Assembly: GCA_002403515.1 (NCBI GenBank)
Contig: DHHZ01000031.1
Coordinates: 1-8,156 of the forward strand
DNA from: Legionellales bacterium UBA4759
GTDB taxonomy: Bacteria > Pseudomonadota > Gammaproteobacteria > Legionellales > Legionellaceae
DNA length: 8,156 nucleotides
Direction: 5' to 3'
The translations under genes and the position numbers were made by a program. The notes beneath the pieces were generated by a model. That model ran no database searches, was not told the origin of the DNA, and saw only the letters and a program-made list of their open reading frames with translations. Each line of letters starts with the position of its first letter. The stretch's first letter is position 1. Shown in pieces: positions 1 to 6,781 of the stretch.

Positions 1-952
1 ATTTCGGGAAGGCTGTAAAAATGGCGACCACTGTCGCACCGAAGATACCAATTAAAATCCAAAAAAAGCCAGCAATTAATACCGATTTATAACGATATTG
101 TGGTTTCGGATCGCATTCTTTGCCAGAGCAAATGGCAGCCGTAATTGCTGCTAGACCAATAGAAAAACAACCAAATGGCGCAAATAAAAAATTACACAAA
201 CCAGTTATGCTTATCAAGGGTGAGGCTTCGAGTTCATATCCCGCATTGGTCATGACCGAAAGACCGGTGATATTTTGCGAGGTCATGGTGACGACAAATA
301 AAGGAATGCCCACACTGACTAAACTGGCCCAATGAAAATCTGGCATCGTAAACACAGGGGTTGTCAAATGCCAACTTAATTGAGGAATAACGAATAACCC
401 ACGTGAGCTTGCATCAATGACCCCAACCAATAAGACAAGCATTATCACGTAACGAGGCGTGAAACGTTTACCTAATAAATAGGTCAATAACATCAGTCCC
501 ACCAACTCCATATCGGTTTGAAAACTGGAGAATACATCCATACCAAAACGCAATAAAATCCCGGCAAGCATAGCAGCTGTAATCGTTTTTGGGATGGATT
601 TCATCAGCTTATCAAAAACACCGGTCAAACCCACCAGCATGGTTAAAAAAGAAGCGAACATAAAAGCTGCAACCGCTTGTGACATATTGACGCCATTCAA
701 GCTAGTCACCAATAAAGCCGCCCCTGGTGTGGACCACCCCGTTAAAATCGGCATTTTATAATGCCATGAAAATGCAATCGCGGTAATAGCGATACTGATG
801 CCCAATGCAAAAATCCAAGAACCCATTTCTACAGAGTTTGCACCAGCATTTTGAGCCGCTTGAAAAATAATTAAAACTGAACTGGTAAATCCGACCAATA
901 CAGCAACAAATCCTGCAACAACATGCGATATAGAGAAACTTTTCTTTTTCAT
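1..952 (-). CDS. benE: BenE-family benzoate/H+ symporter, N-terminal 317 residues (cut by window edge)
   Basis: Inner-membrane secondary transporter of the BenE family, whose characterised member imports benzoate with protons; the substrate here is not shown by sequence. The minus-strand frame is open from the ATG at 952 to the window edge and begins MKKKSFSISHVVAGFVAV. It has a succession of hydrophobic helices with family-like features: the early segment GFTSSVLIIFQAAQ, the loop MPILTGWSTPGAALL, the stretch SIPKTITAAMLAGILLRFG, and later TMTSQNITGLSVM and APFGCFSIGLAAITAAIC. BenE proteins are about 390-400 residues, so roughly the last fifth is missing. The start lies 8 nt past the rsgA stop codon, so the two are probably co-transcribed. 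No convincing Shine-Dalgarno sequence is seen, which would fit translational coupling. Family assignment is confident; substrate and symbol are less so. Confidence 0.85.
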   Translation of the reverse strand, partial: MKKKSFSISHVVAGFVAVLVGFTSSVLIIFQAAQNAGANSVEMGSWIFALGISIAITAIAFSWHYKMPILTGWSTPGAALLVTSLNGVNMSQAVAAFMFASFLTMLVGLTGVFDKLMKSIPKTITAAMLAGILLRFGMDVFSSFQTDMELVGLMLLTYLLGKRFTPRYVIMLVLLVGVIDASSRGLFVIPQLSWHLTTPVFTMPDFHWASLVSVGIPLFVVTMTSQNITGLSVMTNAGYELEASPLISITGLCNFLFAPFGCFSIGLAAITAAICSGKECDPKPQYRYKSVLIAGFFWILIGIFGATVVAIFTAFPK

Positions 953-960
953 TTGAAGAC

Positions 961-1908
961 TTAAATATTAAATTGTGAACGAAGTTTTACATAATTTTGG
1001 TATCTTTTTTCTGAGATTTCTTGATTTTTAACCGCATCTAATAATGCGCAGTGAGGCGATGTTATATGATCACAATCACGAAATTTGCACTGTCCGATAA
1101 AAGGTCGAAACTCTTTAAAACCCCAAAGTAAATCTGGTTTTGTTACTTTCCATAATCCAAAAGAACGTACTCCTGGTGAATCTATGATAGCACCAGAATT
1201 AGGAAGATGGAAATAATATGCGTTGGAGGTGGTATGTTGTCCAAATTCATGAATCGCCGACAGCGGCGATGTGGCTAAAGATTTATCAGGCAAAAGCAAA
1301 TTGATCATAGTTGATTTCCCAACACCTGACTGCCCAACAAAAATACTAACCTCTCCTTCTAAAATACTTTTCAAATCCAAGACATTGGGGTTTAATTGTG
1401 AATTGCTTAAAAATTTATGCACCAATGGTTCATAAGCTTGGCGTAACATCAATTCATAATCGCCATCATCCAAATCATTTTTATTAAAAACAATACTGAC
1501 CTTCACACCCAATAGCTCAGCCATGACCAAATAACTATCAATCAACAGCTCTGAGAACAGTGGTTTAGGAGCAACCACAATGATAAGTTGGGTGATATTT
1601 GCCGCTAAAGCTTTGTATTGTTGATAACGGTCAGGGCGACCTAATTCCGTTTGGCGAGGAAAGACTCTTTCAATCACACCTTGATTGGCGGTTGCTTTTT
1701 GCCAATATACTCTATCTCCGACGACCAATGAATGGATATCAGCACGAATGGTACACAAGACTTCACGATGGTCATCCATGGACTCAATCAATGCTTGTTT
1801 CTTACCACGGGTAATAACCAACCCTTCAAGGGCATTTTCTGTGTCAAAGGTTTGTTGTTTTTTTTCTATTCGACCTTTTTGCTGTATGGTGAGCTTTTTT
1901 TTGCTCAT
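961..1908 (-). CDS. rsgA: Ribosome small subunit-dependent GTPase RsgA (315 aa)
   Basis: Circularly permuted GTPase that acts late in 30S subunit maturation, checking the decoding region in the cytoplasm. Counting from the chosen start, an OB-fold (about 25-90) precedes a permuted GTPase domain: G4 NKND at 142-145, G1 P-loop GQSGVGKST at 192-200, G2 region GQHTT at 223-227 and G3 DSPG at 243-246. A C-terminal zinc knuckle follows with C274, C279, H281 and C287 (C-x4-C-x-H-x5-C). All diagnostic parts are intact and the length is normal. I chose the ATG at 1908 because E. coli RsgA also begins MSKxKL and a GAG-containing Shine-Dalgarno-like stretch lies just upstream. An in-frame ATG at 1920 would add four residues (MSDG). 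It is divergent from cca and leads a probable operon with the BenE gene. Confidence 0.96.
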   Translation of the reverse strand: MSKKKLTIQQKGRIEKKQQTFDTENALEGLVITRGKKQALIESMDDHREVLCTIRADIHSLVVGDRVYWQKATANQGVIERVFPRQTELGRPDRYQQYKALAANITQLIIVVAPKPLFSELLIDSYLVMAELLGVKVSIVFNKNDLDDGDYELMLRQAYEPLVHKFLSNSQLNPNVLDLKSILEGEVSIFVGQSGVGKSTMINLLLPDKSLATSPLSAIHEFGQHTTSNAYYFHLPNSGAIIDSPGVRSFGLWKVTKPDLLWGFKEFRPFIGQCKFRDCDHITSPHCALLDAVKNQEISEKRYQNYVKLRSQFNI

Positions 1909-1944
1909 GCCGTCACTCATTATTCAATTATGCTTTATTTTGCC

Positions 1945-1973
1945 ATTGTCATACTAAAATTGCGAGTGTCCAA
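1945..1973 (-). promoter_or_regulatory. Possible rsgA promoter
   Basis: On the minus strand, TTGGAC (1968-1973) and GACAAT (1945-1950) are separated by 17 nt and lie 36 nt upstream of the chosen rsgA start. The match is four of six bases at the -10 and the spacing is ideal. It is a visual match only. Confidence 0.3.
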
Positions 1974-1988
1974 AGCATAAAAAAAGCT

Positions 1989-1994
1989 TATAAT
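1989..1994 (+). promoter_or_regulatory. Probable -10 box of the cca-orn-queH unit
   Basis: A perfect TATAAT lies 24 nt before the cca start codon in the 110-nt divergent gap between rsgA and cca. The bases 17 nt upstream (1966-1971, GTGTCC) are a poor -35, and TTGCGA at 1960-1965 is too far away (23 nt). Transcription would begin near 2001 and leave a leader of about 18 nt without an obvious Shine-Dalgarno sequence. Confidence 0.45.
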
Positions 1995-2018
1995 AACTAA
2001 AAAAATTGAATATTTACT

Positions 2019-3098
2019 ATGAAAATCTATTTAGTCGGCGGTGCGGTACGAGATCAACTTCTGGGCCTTCCCATCCAAGAGAAAGATTGGGTTGTGGTTG
2101 GTGCAACACCAGAAGCATTATTAGCTCAGGGTTACCAACAAGTAGGAAAACAATTTCCAGTATTTTTACACCCTAAATCTAAAGAAGAGTTCGCTCTGGC
2201 TCGCATTGAATCCAAAAGCGGACATGGCTATCAAGGTTTTAAATTTGACTTTAATCCACACATCAGTCTTGAAGAAGACTTGGAGCGTAGAGATTTGACC
2301 ATCAATGCCATGGCGATGGATGAAAATGGGCAAATCATAGACCCCTATGGTGGACAAAAAGATATTCAAAACAAGACACTTCGCCATGTATCAAAGGCTT
2401 TTGTAGAGGACCCTCTTCGAGTCTTAAGGACTGCGCGTTTCCATGCACGTTTTTTCAACTTAGGCTTCCATATTGCACCAGAAACCATGGTTTTAATGCA
2501 ACAATTGGTGGCATCTCAAGAACTCAATTATTTATCAGCCGAACGGGTTTGGAAAGAATGGGAAAAAGCATTAAACACCGATAATCCTGAAATATTTTTT
2601 CAAGATTTAAAAATACTGGGCGCCCTTCCTGGTGAAATAGCAAACTTACCTACCACTGAACTTGCCGCTATCTCTAAGTTAACGTCAAATCCTGATATTC
2701 GTTTGACCATCTATTTGATGCCCTTAAATGATTTAAGTATTTTAAAACATTTAAAGCTACCACTTCATCTACAAAGAAAAATTGAGCTTTTTAAAAACGA
2801 ACATCAAAATCTCAATATTCATCAACATCAAAATGCAAAAAGTATTTTAGCGGTACTTCAAAGAACCGATGCTCTAAGAAAAAACCAAGAATTTCTTGAA
2901 CTACTGGATTGTTATGAAATTTTTAATCCAGCCATGCTTAACACCCAAAATTCAATCACTTGGAAAGAAATTCTTCAGGAAATATCTAAAATTCGCTTAC
3001 CTGAAAACATGCAAAAAGATAAAAATATTGCTAATATACAGCACTATTTTGAAACTCAAAGACTACAAATAATTCATCAAAAGGTATTTTCTAAATGA
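2019..3098 (+). CDS. cca: CCA tRNA nucleotidyltransferase, short type without HD domain (359 aa)
   Basis: Adds or repairs the 3'-terminal CCA of tRNAs from CTP and ATP without a nucleic acid template (class II nucleotidyltransferase). The N-terminal half closely follows E. coli Cca: LVGGAVRD at 5-12, the catalytic strand QEKDWVVVG at 20-28, RRDLTINAMA at 90-99, DPYGG at 108-112, EDPLRVLRTARF at 130-141 and ERVWKE at 175-180. The first carboxylate of the E. coli D-x-D pair is Glu21 here, with Asp23 kept. I recall the same E-x-D in Coxiella, so this is probably a lineage variant. E. coli Cca has 412 residues with a C-terminal HD phosphohydrolase domain. No HD or HDxxK motif appears after about residue 210 here, which matches the recognised HD-less bacterial type 2 group. 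The start matches the family N-terminus exactly. The stop overlaps the orn start by 4 nt. Confidence 0.96.
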   Translation: MKIYLVGGAVRDQLLGLPIQEKDWVVVGATPEALLAQGYQQVGKQFPVFLHPKSKEEFALARIESKSGHGYQGFKFDFNPHISLEEDLERRDLTINAMAMDENGQIIDPYGGQKDIQNKTLRHVSKAFVEDPLRVLRTARFHARFFNLGFHIAPETMVLMQQLVASQELNYLSAERVWKEWEKALNTDNPEIFFQDLKILGALPGEIANLPTTELAAISKLTSNPDIRLTIYLMPLNDLSILKHLKLPLHLQRKIELFKNEHQNLNIHQHQNAKSILAVLQRTDALRKNQEFLELLDCYEIFNPAMLNTQNSITWKEILQEISKIRLPENMQKDKNIANIQHYFETQRLQIIHQKVFSK

Positions 3099-3634
3099 TT
3101 GATAAAAACAATTTGATTTGGATAGATTTGGAAATGACAGGATTATCCCCTGAATTTAACCAAATTTTAGAAATTGCAACGGTTGTCACCGATAGTCAAC
3201 TCAATGTCATCGCTCACGGGCCTGTGTTTGCCATTCAAACGCCTAGTGAAGTTTTAATGGGAATGGATGATTGGAATCAAAAGCATCATAGTTCATCAGG
3301 ACTCTATATGCGGGCATTGGAGAGTCAAGTAAGCGTCCAACAAGCAGAGCAATTCACTATTGAGTTTTTAAAAAATTTTGTACCAGCACAAAGTTCACCC
3401 ATGTGTGGCAATAGCATTTGTATGGACAGACAATTTTTAATAAGACACATGCCGCAATTGGCTAATTTTTTTCATTATCGACAAATCGATGTCAGTAGTT
3501 TCAAAGAAATGTGCAAACGATGGTACCCAGAAAAGACAAAGTTTGATAAAATCAGTAAACATCTTGCTCTGAATGATATCTTTGATTCCATCGAAGAACT
3601 CAAATATTATCGAGAACATTTTTTTATAGGTTAA
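3095..3634 (+). CDS. orn: Oligoribonuclease (179 aa)
   Basis: 3'-to-5' exoribonuclease that degrades 2-5 nt RNA fragments to mononucleotides in the cytoplasm. It also clears pGpG, the product of cyclic-di-GMP breakdown. DEDDh catalytic residues are all present: D11 and E13 in WIDLEMTGL, D111 in GNSICMDRQFL, and H156 with D161 in HLALND. The C-terminal ELKYYREHF is typical of the family. E. coli Orn is 181 residues, so this is full length. The start codon overlaps the cca stop as ATGA, so translation is probably coupled, and the queH start follows after 3 nt. Divergence from rsgA is conserved with E. coli, although cca lies between them here. Confidence 0.97.
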   Translation: MIDKNNLIWIDLEMTGLSPEFNQILEIATVVTDSQLNVIAHGPVFAIQTPSEVLMGMDDWNQKHHSSSGLYMRALESQVSVQQAEQFTIEFLKNFVPAQSSPMCGNSICMDRQFLIRHMPQLANFFHYRQIDVSSFKEMCKRWYPEKTKFDKISKHLALNDIFDSIEELKYYREHFFIG

Positions 3635-3637
3635 ATT

Positions 3638-4321
3638 ATGCAACGCGAGCGTTTAGAACTACCCGATGGTGCCAACAAGTTATTGTTACACTCTTGCTGC
3701 GCCCCTTGTTCAGGTGAAGTCATGGAAGCCCTTATTGCTTCTGAAATCGATTTTACTATCTTTTTTTATAATCCCAATATTCACCCCGAACAAGAATATG
3801 AAATTCGAAAAAATGAGAATATCAAATTCGCAGAACTTCATAATATTCCCTTTGTTGATGCCGATTATGATAAAGACAATTGGTTTGAACGGGCCAAAGG
3901 CATGGAGTGGGAACCAGAACGTGGCATTCGATGCTCGATGTGTTTTGATATGCGTTTTGAAAGAACAGCTCTTTATGCACATGAACATGGCTTTCCTGTG
4001 ATATCCAGCTCTTTAGGAATATCCAGATGGAAAGACATGAACCAAATCAATACCTCAGGAATTAAAGCCGCTAGCAAATATCCCGACCTGGTGTACTGGA
4101 CTTATAATTGGCGTCAAAAAGGTGGCGGCGAAAGAATGTATCAAATCGCCAAACGAGAAAACTTTTATAAACAAGAATACTGTGGCTGTGTTTACTCAAT
4201 GCGAGATACCAATCGCTGGCGTATGCAAAATGGTCGCAACCGAATCAAAATTGGTCAAGAATTTTATCAAGAAAGCGGCTGTGGCAGCTGTATAGAAAAT
4301 TCTTCTGAACAAAACACCTAG
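3638..4321 (+). CDS. queH: Epoxyqueuosine reductase QueH (227 aa)
   Basis: Reduces epoxyqueuosine to queuosine at the wobble base of GUN-decoding tRNAs. It is the cobalamin-independent alternative to QueG (family formerly DUF208). The N-terminus has the signature LLHSCCAPCS with C20, C21 and C24. Further pairs are C99/C102 (CSMC), C182/C184 (YCGC) and C215/C218 (CGSC). Also visible are FFYNPNIHPEQEYEIRK at 42-58, SSSLGISRWKDMNQI at 123-137 and YWTYNWRQKGG at 153-163, all typical of QueH. In characterised members the conserved cysteines bind an iron-sulfur cluster and form a redox pair; which pair does which is not decided here. The gene is 3 nt after orn and is the last of the unit. Its TAG stop lies in the stem of the terminator. 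In E. coli queG lies near orn, so an unrelated enzyme of the same function occupies the analogous place. Confidence 0.95.
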   Translation: MQRERLELPDGANKLLLHSCCAPCSGEVMEALIASEIDFTIFFYNPNIHPEQEYEIRKNENIKFAELHNIPFVDADYDKDNWFERAKGMEWEPERGIRCSMCFDMRFERTALYAHEHGFPVISSSLGISRWKDMNQINTSGIKAASKYPDLVYWTYNWRQKGGGERMYQIAKRENFYKQEYCGCVYSMRDTNRWRMQNGRNRIKIGQEFYQESGCGSCIENSSEQNT

Positions 4322-4346
4322 TGGCGACAAATCGCCACTATTTTTT
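4319..4346 (+). terminator. Intrinsic terminator of cca-orn-queH
   Basis: A perfect 9-bp stem (TAGTGGCGA at 4319-4327 with TCGCCACTA at 4332-4340) and a CAAA loop are followed directly by six T (4341-4346). The stem begins with the queH stop codon. Confidence 0.9.
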
Positions 4347-4349
4347 AGT

Positions 4350-4355
4350 TATAAT
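4350..4355 (+). promoter_or_regulatory. Possible -10 box at the start of the helical-repeat gene
   Basis: A perfect TATAAT ends only 5 nt before the ATG at 4361, just after the queH terminator. If used, transcription would begin at or just after that ATG, giving a leaderless message or a later start codon. No good -35 is seen at the right spacing. Confidence 0.35.
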
Positions 4356-4360
4356 ATCTT

Positions 4361-5470
4361 ATGTTTATATCTTCAAATCCAGCAGAGAAGCTTATTAAAA
4401 AACAATTGCGAGAGCTTGGCTTTGGGCCAGTTCACATCCAAAGGCTGATGTACCCTGTCCAACAAGAACCTCGATTTTTAGAGTTTTTGTTAAGTAAGAC
4501 GAAACAATTAATTGGTGATACTTGTGGTATAACTCACTGCCAAATTTCGATTATCTCATGTCAATCCAATCCTCAGCTTAATCTAGAGGCCTATTTGGAA
4601 TATTACCAACAGTTACTCAGCTATGGTTTGAATTTCAATCTGGTCATTGAATTGGTGAATTACCATCAACCTCATTATCTCTTTCCACTATTAATTAATC
4701 ATTTACCAAAATTTGCCGATTTGAATTTTAATGGGGATGATTTAATTTATTTTGTGTATCTATTGGAAAGCGAACCGCAAATTAATAGCATGCTTACATA
4801 TTGGCCAATACTGGTTGATTTAAACCTAACCAAACCTGAATTTGATGATCTTATCCATCATCCAGAGTTTGAAAAATTAATGCAAATTTATAAAGACTTG
4901 TTAGAAAAAGGTTTATCTCCCGAACAAGGCGCTTTAATTTTCAAATCGATTTATCAACTGCCTGAGTTTGAGCATTACTTGAATTGCATCACAGAAGAAT
5001 TGCCCATATTGCATCTGGAAAAAGGGTATAATTTATCATCACTTTTAAAAATTTTACACAGTGAACAAGGTACTAACAAAATCAATTTGCTTTACGGTAT
5101 GAGTGATAAACTTCTTGGTTATCAATTTACCCGTGATGAGTTAATTCATCTGTTAGACCACCCACAAGGGATATTTCGTATAAAAACTCTTGCTCAACGT
5201 TCACCCGAATTGAAATTAGAAAAGCTCACCCCGATTAAAATTATCTCAACAGTACTTGCTGAGATAAATGATCCCTTATCTGTCATCTATCAAAATGAAA
5301 TGAGTGATTATTTAAGAGAAATTGATGAAGAACGTGAAAAGTATTATGCAGAAGCAAGCGTTTCAAAATTTTTATCCTTTTTTCAAAACAAAAAAGATAA
5401 AACCCAAGAAATCATCGAATGTTTTGATATGGCTATTGAAGATATCTATTCAAGAAGCCTAAAACCCTAA
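4361..5470 (+). CDS. Orphan helical-repeat (alpha-solenoid-like) protein, 369 aa
   Basis: I do not recognise a named family. The protein is soluble-looking, rich in Leu, Ile, Glu and Asn, with no signal peptide or membrane segment. Residues 19 to about 317 divide into about nine degenerate repeats of 31-38 residues, starting near 19, 56, 90, 121, 154, 185, 223, 254 and 289. Most begin L/Y-x-F/L/P, carry a first helix with Leu/Ile near position 8, have a Pro-containing turn near position 15-19 (EPRF, NPQL, QPHY, EPQI, HPEF, LPEF, HPQG, DPLS), then a second helix ending L-x-x-G or similar. This layout recalls TALE-like and mTERF helical repeats, but the TALE Gly-Gly is absent, so nucleic-acid binding is speculation. 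A charged coil and an acidic C-terminus follow. The ATG at 4361 has no Shine-Dalgarno sequence; the ATG at 4448 follows AAAGG closely. It stands alone after a terminator. A secreted effector is possible but unproven. Confidence 0.75.
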   Translation: MFISSNPAEKLIKKQLRELGFGPVHIQRLMYPVQQEPRFLEFLLSKTKQLIGDTCGITHCQISIISCQSNPQLNLEAYLEYYQQLLSYGLNFNLVIELVNYHQPHYLFPLLINHLPKFADLNFNGDDLIYFVYLLESEPQINSMLTYWPILVDLNLTKPEFDDLIHHPEFEKLMQIYKDLLEKGLSPEQGALIFKSIYQLPEFEHYLNCITEELPILHLEKGYNLSSLLKILHSEQGTNKINLLYGMSDKLLGYQFTRDELIHLLDHPQGIFRIKTLAQRSPELKLEKLTPIKIISTVLAEINDPLSVIYQNEMSDYLREIDEEREKYYAEASVSKFLSFFQNKKDKTQEIIECFDMAIEDIYSRSLKP

Positions 5471-5483
5471 CTTCATTAGAATT

Positions 5484-5506
5484 AGGAAGGGGTTTAAACC
5501 CCTCCT
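5484..5506. terminator. Possible bidirectional terminator between convergent genes
   Basis: AGGGGTTTAAACCCCT (5488-5503) is a perfect 16-nt palindrome. It extends by three more pairs past a bulged A at 5487 (AGG at 5484-5486 with CCT at 5504-5506). It lies between two convergent genes and contains the stop codon of the minus-strand one. Neither side has a proper T-run, so termination strength is uncertain. Confidence 0.45.
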
Positions 5507-6141
5507 CTCAGATAACGTAAAGCCATATTGTCATTTTCAAGAATGGATGACGTGTTATAAACAGGCGCTTGACCATCTTTTAGACGCACACGACAAGAAA
5601 AAAATCCCATCGTAGGCTCTAAATGAACATTGTCATTGCCCTCAACCCAAAATAAGTCGGGCTTTCCACTTGAATCCATGTGTAATGTGTATGAAGGGTC
5701 CCAAAGGCTATAATATTTATCAACTCGCATTTCAACATCTGTGGTATACCCTTTTTCTACACTTACTTTTCCATCTGAAAATAATGATTTGGGTGGCCAC
5801 TTGGGGTGATTATGCGGGTTCTTGGGATCTGCATCATAAAACTTAGCACTGCTGGGTGATAAACGACTGATGTATAAGGTCTCATCCAATTCATTAATCA
5901 CATCAAAAGTGTTACATGTGGTAGGGCCTGCGGCACTAACGATTACAACACCGATAAGACACAAAGCCCCAACGCCCATCCAAAAATTTGGGGTATTGGT
6001 AAATTCTCTTAAACGCGTTGCATAGCCTTGCAGGACTTGTAAATTAAAACTAAAATTCGTTGATTGCGGAATTTCCGAATTAACCTCTTCAATGTGCGTA
6101 CTAGCCGCTAACTCTAATTCACCTGATGCTATAGCTTGCAT
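5494..6141 (-). CDS. Orphan single-pass membrane protein (215 aa)
   Basis: I do not recognise the family. The first 52 residues are polar with an acidic start (SGELELAASTHIEEV). One hydrophobic segment runs from about 53 to 72 (FWMGVGALCLIGVVIVSAAG). The remaining 143 residues form a polar domain with several aromatic residues. With RLREF before the segment, the C-terminal domain is probably periplasmic. Its only cysteines, C76 and C183, could then form a disulfide; this is inference. The start at 6141 is supported by AGGTTAGG about 3-10 nt upstream. The gene follows the lipoprotein gene on the same strand and has its own candidate promoter at 6172-6201. Its stop codon lies in the palindrome shared with the convergent gene. 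A role at the cell envelope fits but no function is shown. Confidence 0.75.
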   Translation of the reverse strand: MQAIASGELELAASTHIEEVNSEIPQSTNFSFNLQVLQGYATRLREFTNTPNFWMGVGALCLIGVVIVSAAGPTTCNTFDVINELDETLYISRLSPSSAKFYDADPKNPHNHPKWPPKSLFSDGKVSVEKGYTTDVEMRVDKYYSLWDPSYTLHMDSSGKPDLFWVEGNDNVHLEPTMGFFSCRVRLKDGQAPVYNTSSILENDNMALRYLRGGV

Positions 6142-6150
6142 AATCCTAAC

Positions 6151-6208
6151 CTAAAAAAATAAAAGCATTCAATCATAACATTATGATAGAAAATATATCA
6201 ATGCTTTT
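6151..6208 (-). terminator. Terminator-like inverted repeat after the lipoprotein gene
   Basis: On the minus strand AAAAGCATT (6200-6208) pairs with AATGCTTTT (6161-6169) and is followed by ATTTTTTT. A second inverted repeat, ATCATAA-CA-TTATGAT (6172-6187), lies inside. The outer loop of 30 nt is long for a standard terminator, but the inner hairpin would shorten it. The arms are AT-rich, so efficiency may be low. Confidence 0.4.
6172..6201 (-). promoter_or_regulatory. Probable promoter of the single-pass membrane protein gene
   Basis: Minus-strand TTGATA (6196-6201) and TATGAT (6172-6177) each match five of six consensus bases with an 18-nt spacer. Transcription would begin near 6165, leaving about 24 nt before the ATG at 6141. 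The -35 overlaps the stop codon of the lipoprotein gene, and the whole promoter lies in the inverted repeat. Confidence 0.5.
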
Positions 6209-6755
6209 GCGCATGCATTTTCCAATGCACAGCAGAGGTATGATATGAAGCTGATTTTCGCACAAAAAATTGGCCATTTTTCTCAAAAATTCGAACCCTT
6301 GTATTCAAAGGAATTTGTGTAGAGTATTGAGTAATGGTCAGTACTTTAGCATAGGGAATAGATTGTACTTTCATTTCATAATGAGGAAAATTTTTATGAG
6401 AAACATCAGATATATACCCTGTTGATGTCCCAATAATACCACCCAATATACCATAATAAGCAGCACCAGCAGCAGCGCCTACAATACCACCAACCAGAAA
6501 ACCACCTAATGTTGGAACATCGGCAGCAGCAATAACCAATCCAACGCCTGTACCAATTAAAACTCCACCAATTCCACCATATGTCAAACCTTGGATAGCG
6601 CCTTTTTTGGTATGAGCACCTGGTTTTAAATCAAAATGATGTAATGGAGTGGATTGCATAACAATACCATCTCCAACATAATTCGTTGTTGCACAACCAC
6701 CAAGAGATAAAACTGATGAAGCCATAACTACCAAAATAACAAATTTCTTAAACAT
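6198..6755 (-). CDS. Glycine-zipper outer-membrane-type lipoprotein (185 aa)
   Basis: A short basic N-terminus (MFKK), a hydrophobic core and the lipobox LGGC give a lipoprotein signal peptide with lipidated C21. The +2 residue is Ala rather than Asp, which favours sorting to the outer membrane. Residues of about 53-114 are very rich in Gly and Ala with small-residue spacing (GGIGGVLIGTGVG, GGFLVGGIVGAAAGAA, GILGGIIGT), the pattern of glycine-zipper segments that pack in membranes. A basic, beta-like C-terminus follows (NTRVRIFEKNGQFFV), reminiscent of SlyB/Pcp-type lipoproteins; this is resemblance only. The frame is also open to an ATG at 6791, but the start at 6755 puts the signal peptide at the N-terminus and is preceded by GGTG, while the longer form would overlap the candidate promoter. 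Function unknown; envelope integrity is a guess. Confidence 0.8.
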   Translation of the reverse strand: MFKKFVILVVMASSVLSLGGCATTNYVGDGIVMQSTPLHHFDLKPGAHTKKGAIQGLTYGGIGGVLIGTGVGLVIAAADVPTLGGFLVGGIVGAAAGAAYYGILGGIIGTSTGYISDVSHKNFPHYEMKVQSIPYAKVLTITQYSTQIPLNTRVRIFEKNGQFFVRKSASYHTSAVHWKMHAQKH

Positions 6756-6781
6756 ATTTAACACCAAACGAACAAATCGAA

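Noticed and set aside
120..335. 71-codon open frame on the plus strand
   Set aside because: It lies opposite the BenE-family coding frame and resembles no protein; it is a shadow.
1599..1980. Three overlapping plus-strand open frames
   Set aside because: They lie opposite the well-conserved rsgA and have no recognisable domain.
1960..1994. TTGCGA paired with TATAAT as a cca promoter
   Set aside because: The 23-nt spacer is too long; only the -10 was kept.
2166..2387. Minus-strand open frame inside cca
   Set aside because: It is antisense to the conserved catalytic core of cca.
3666..4001. Open frames on both strands inside queH
   Set aside because: They are other-frame shadows of the conserved cysteine-rich protein.
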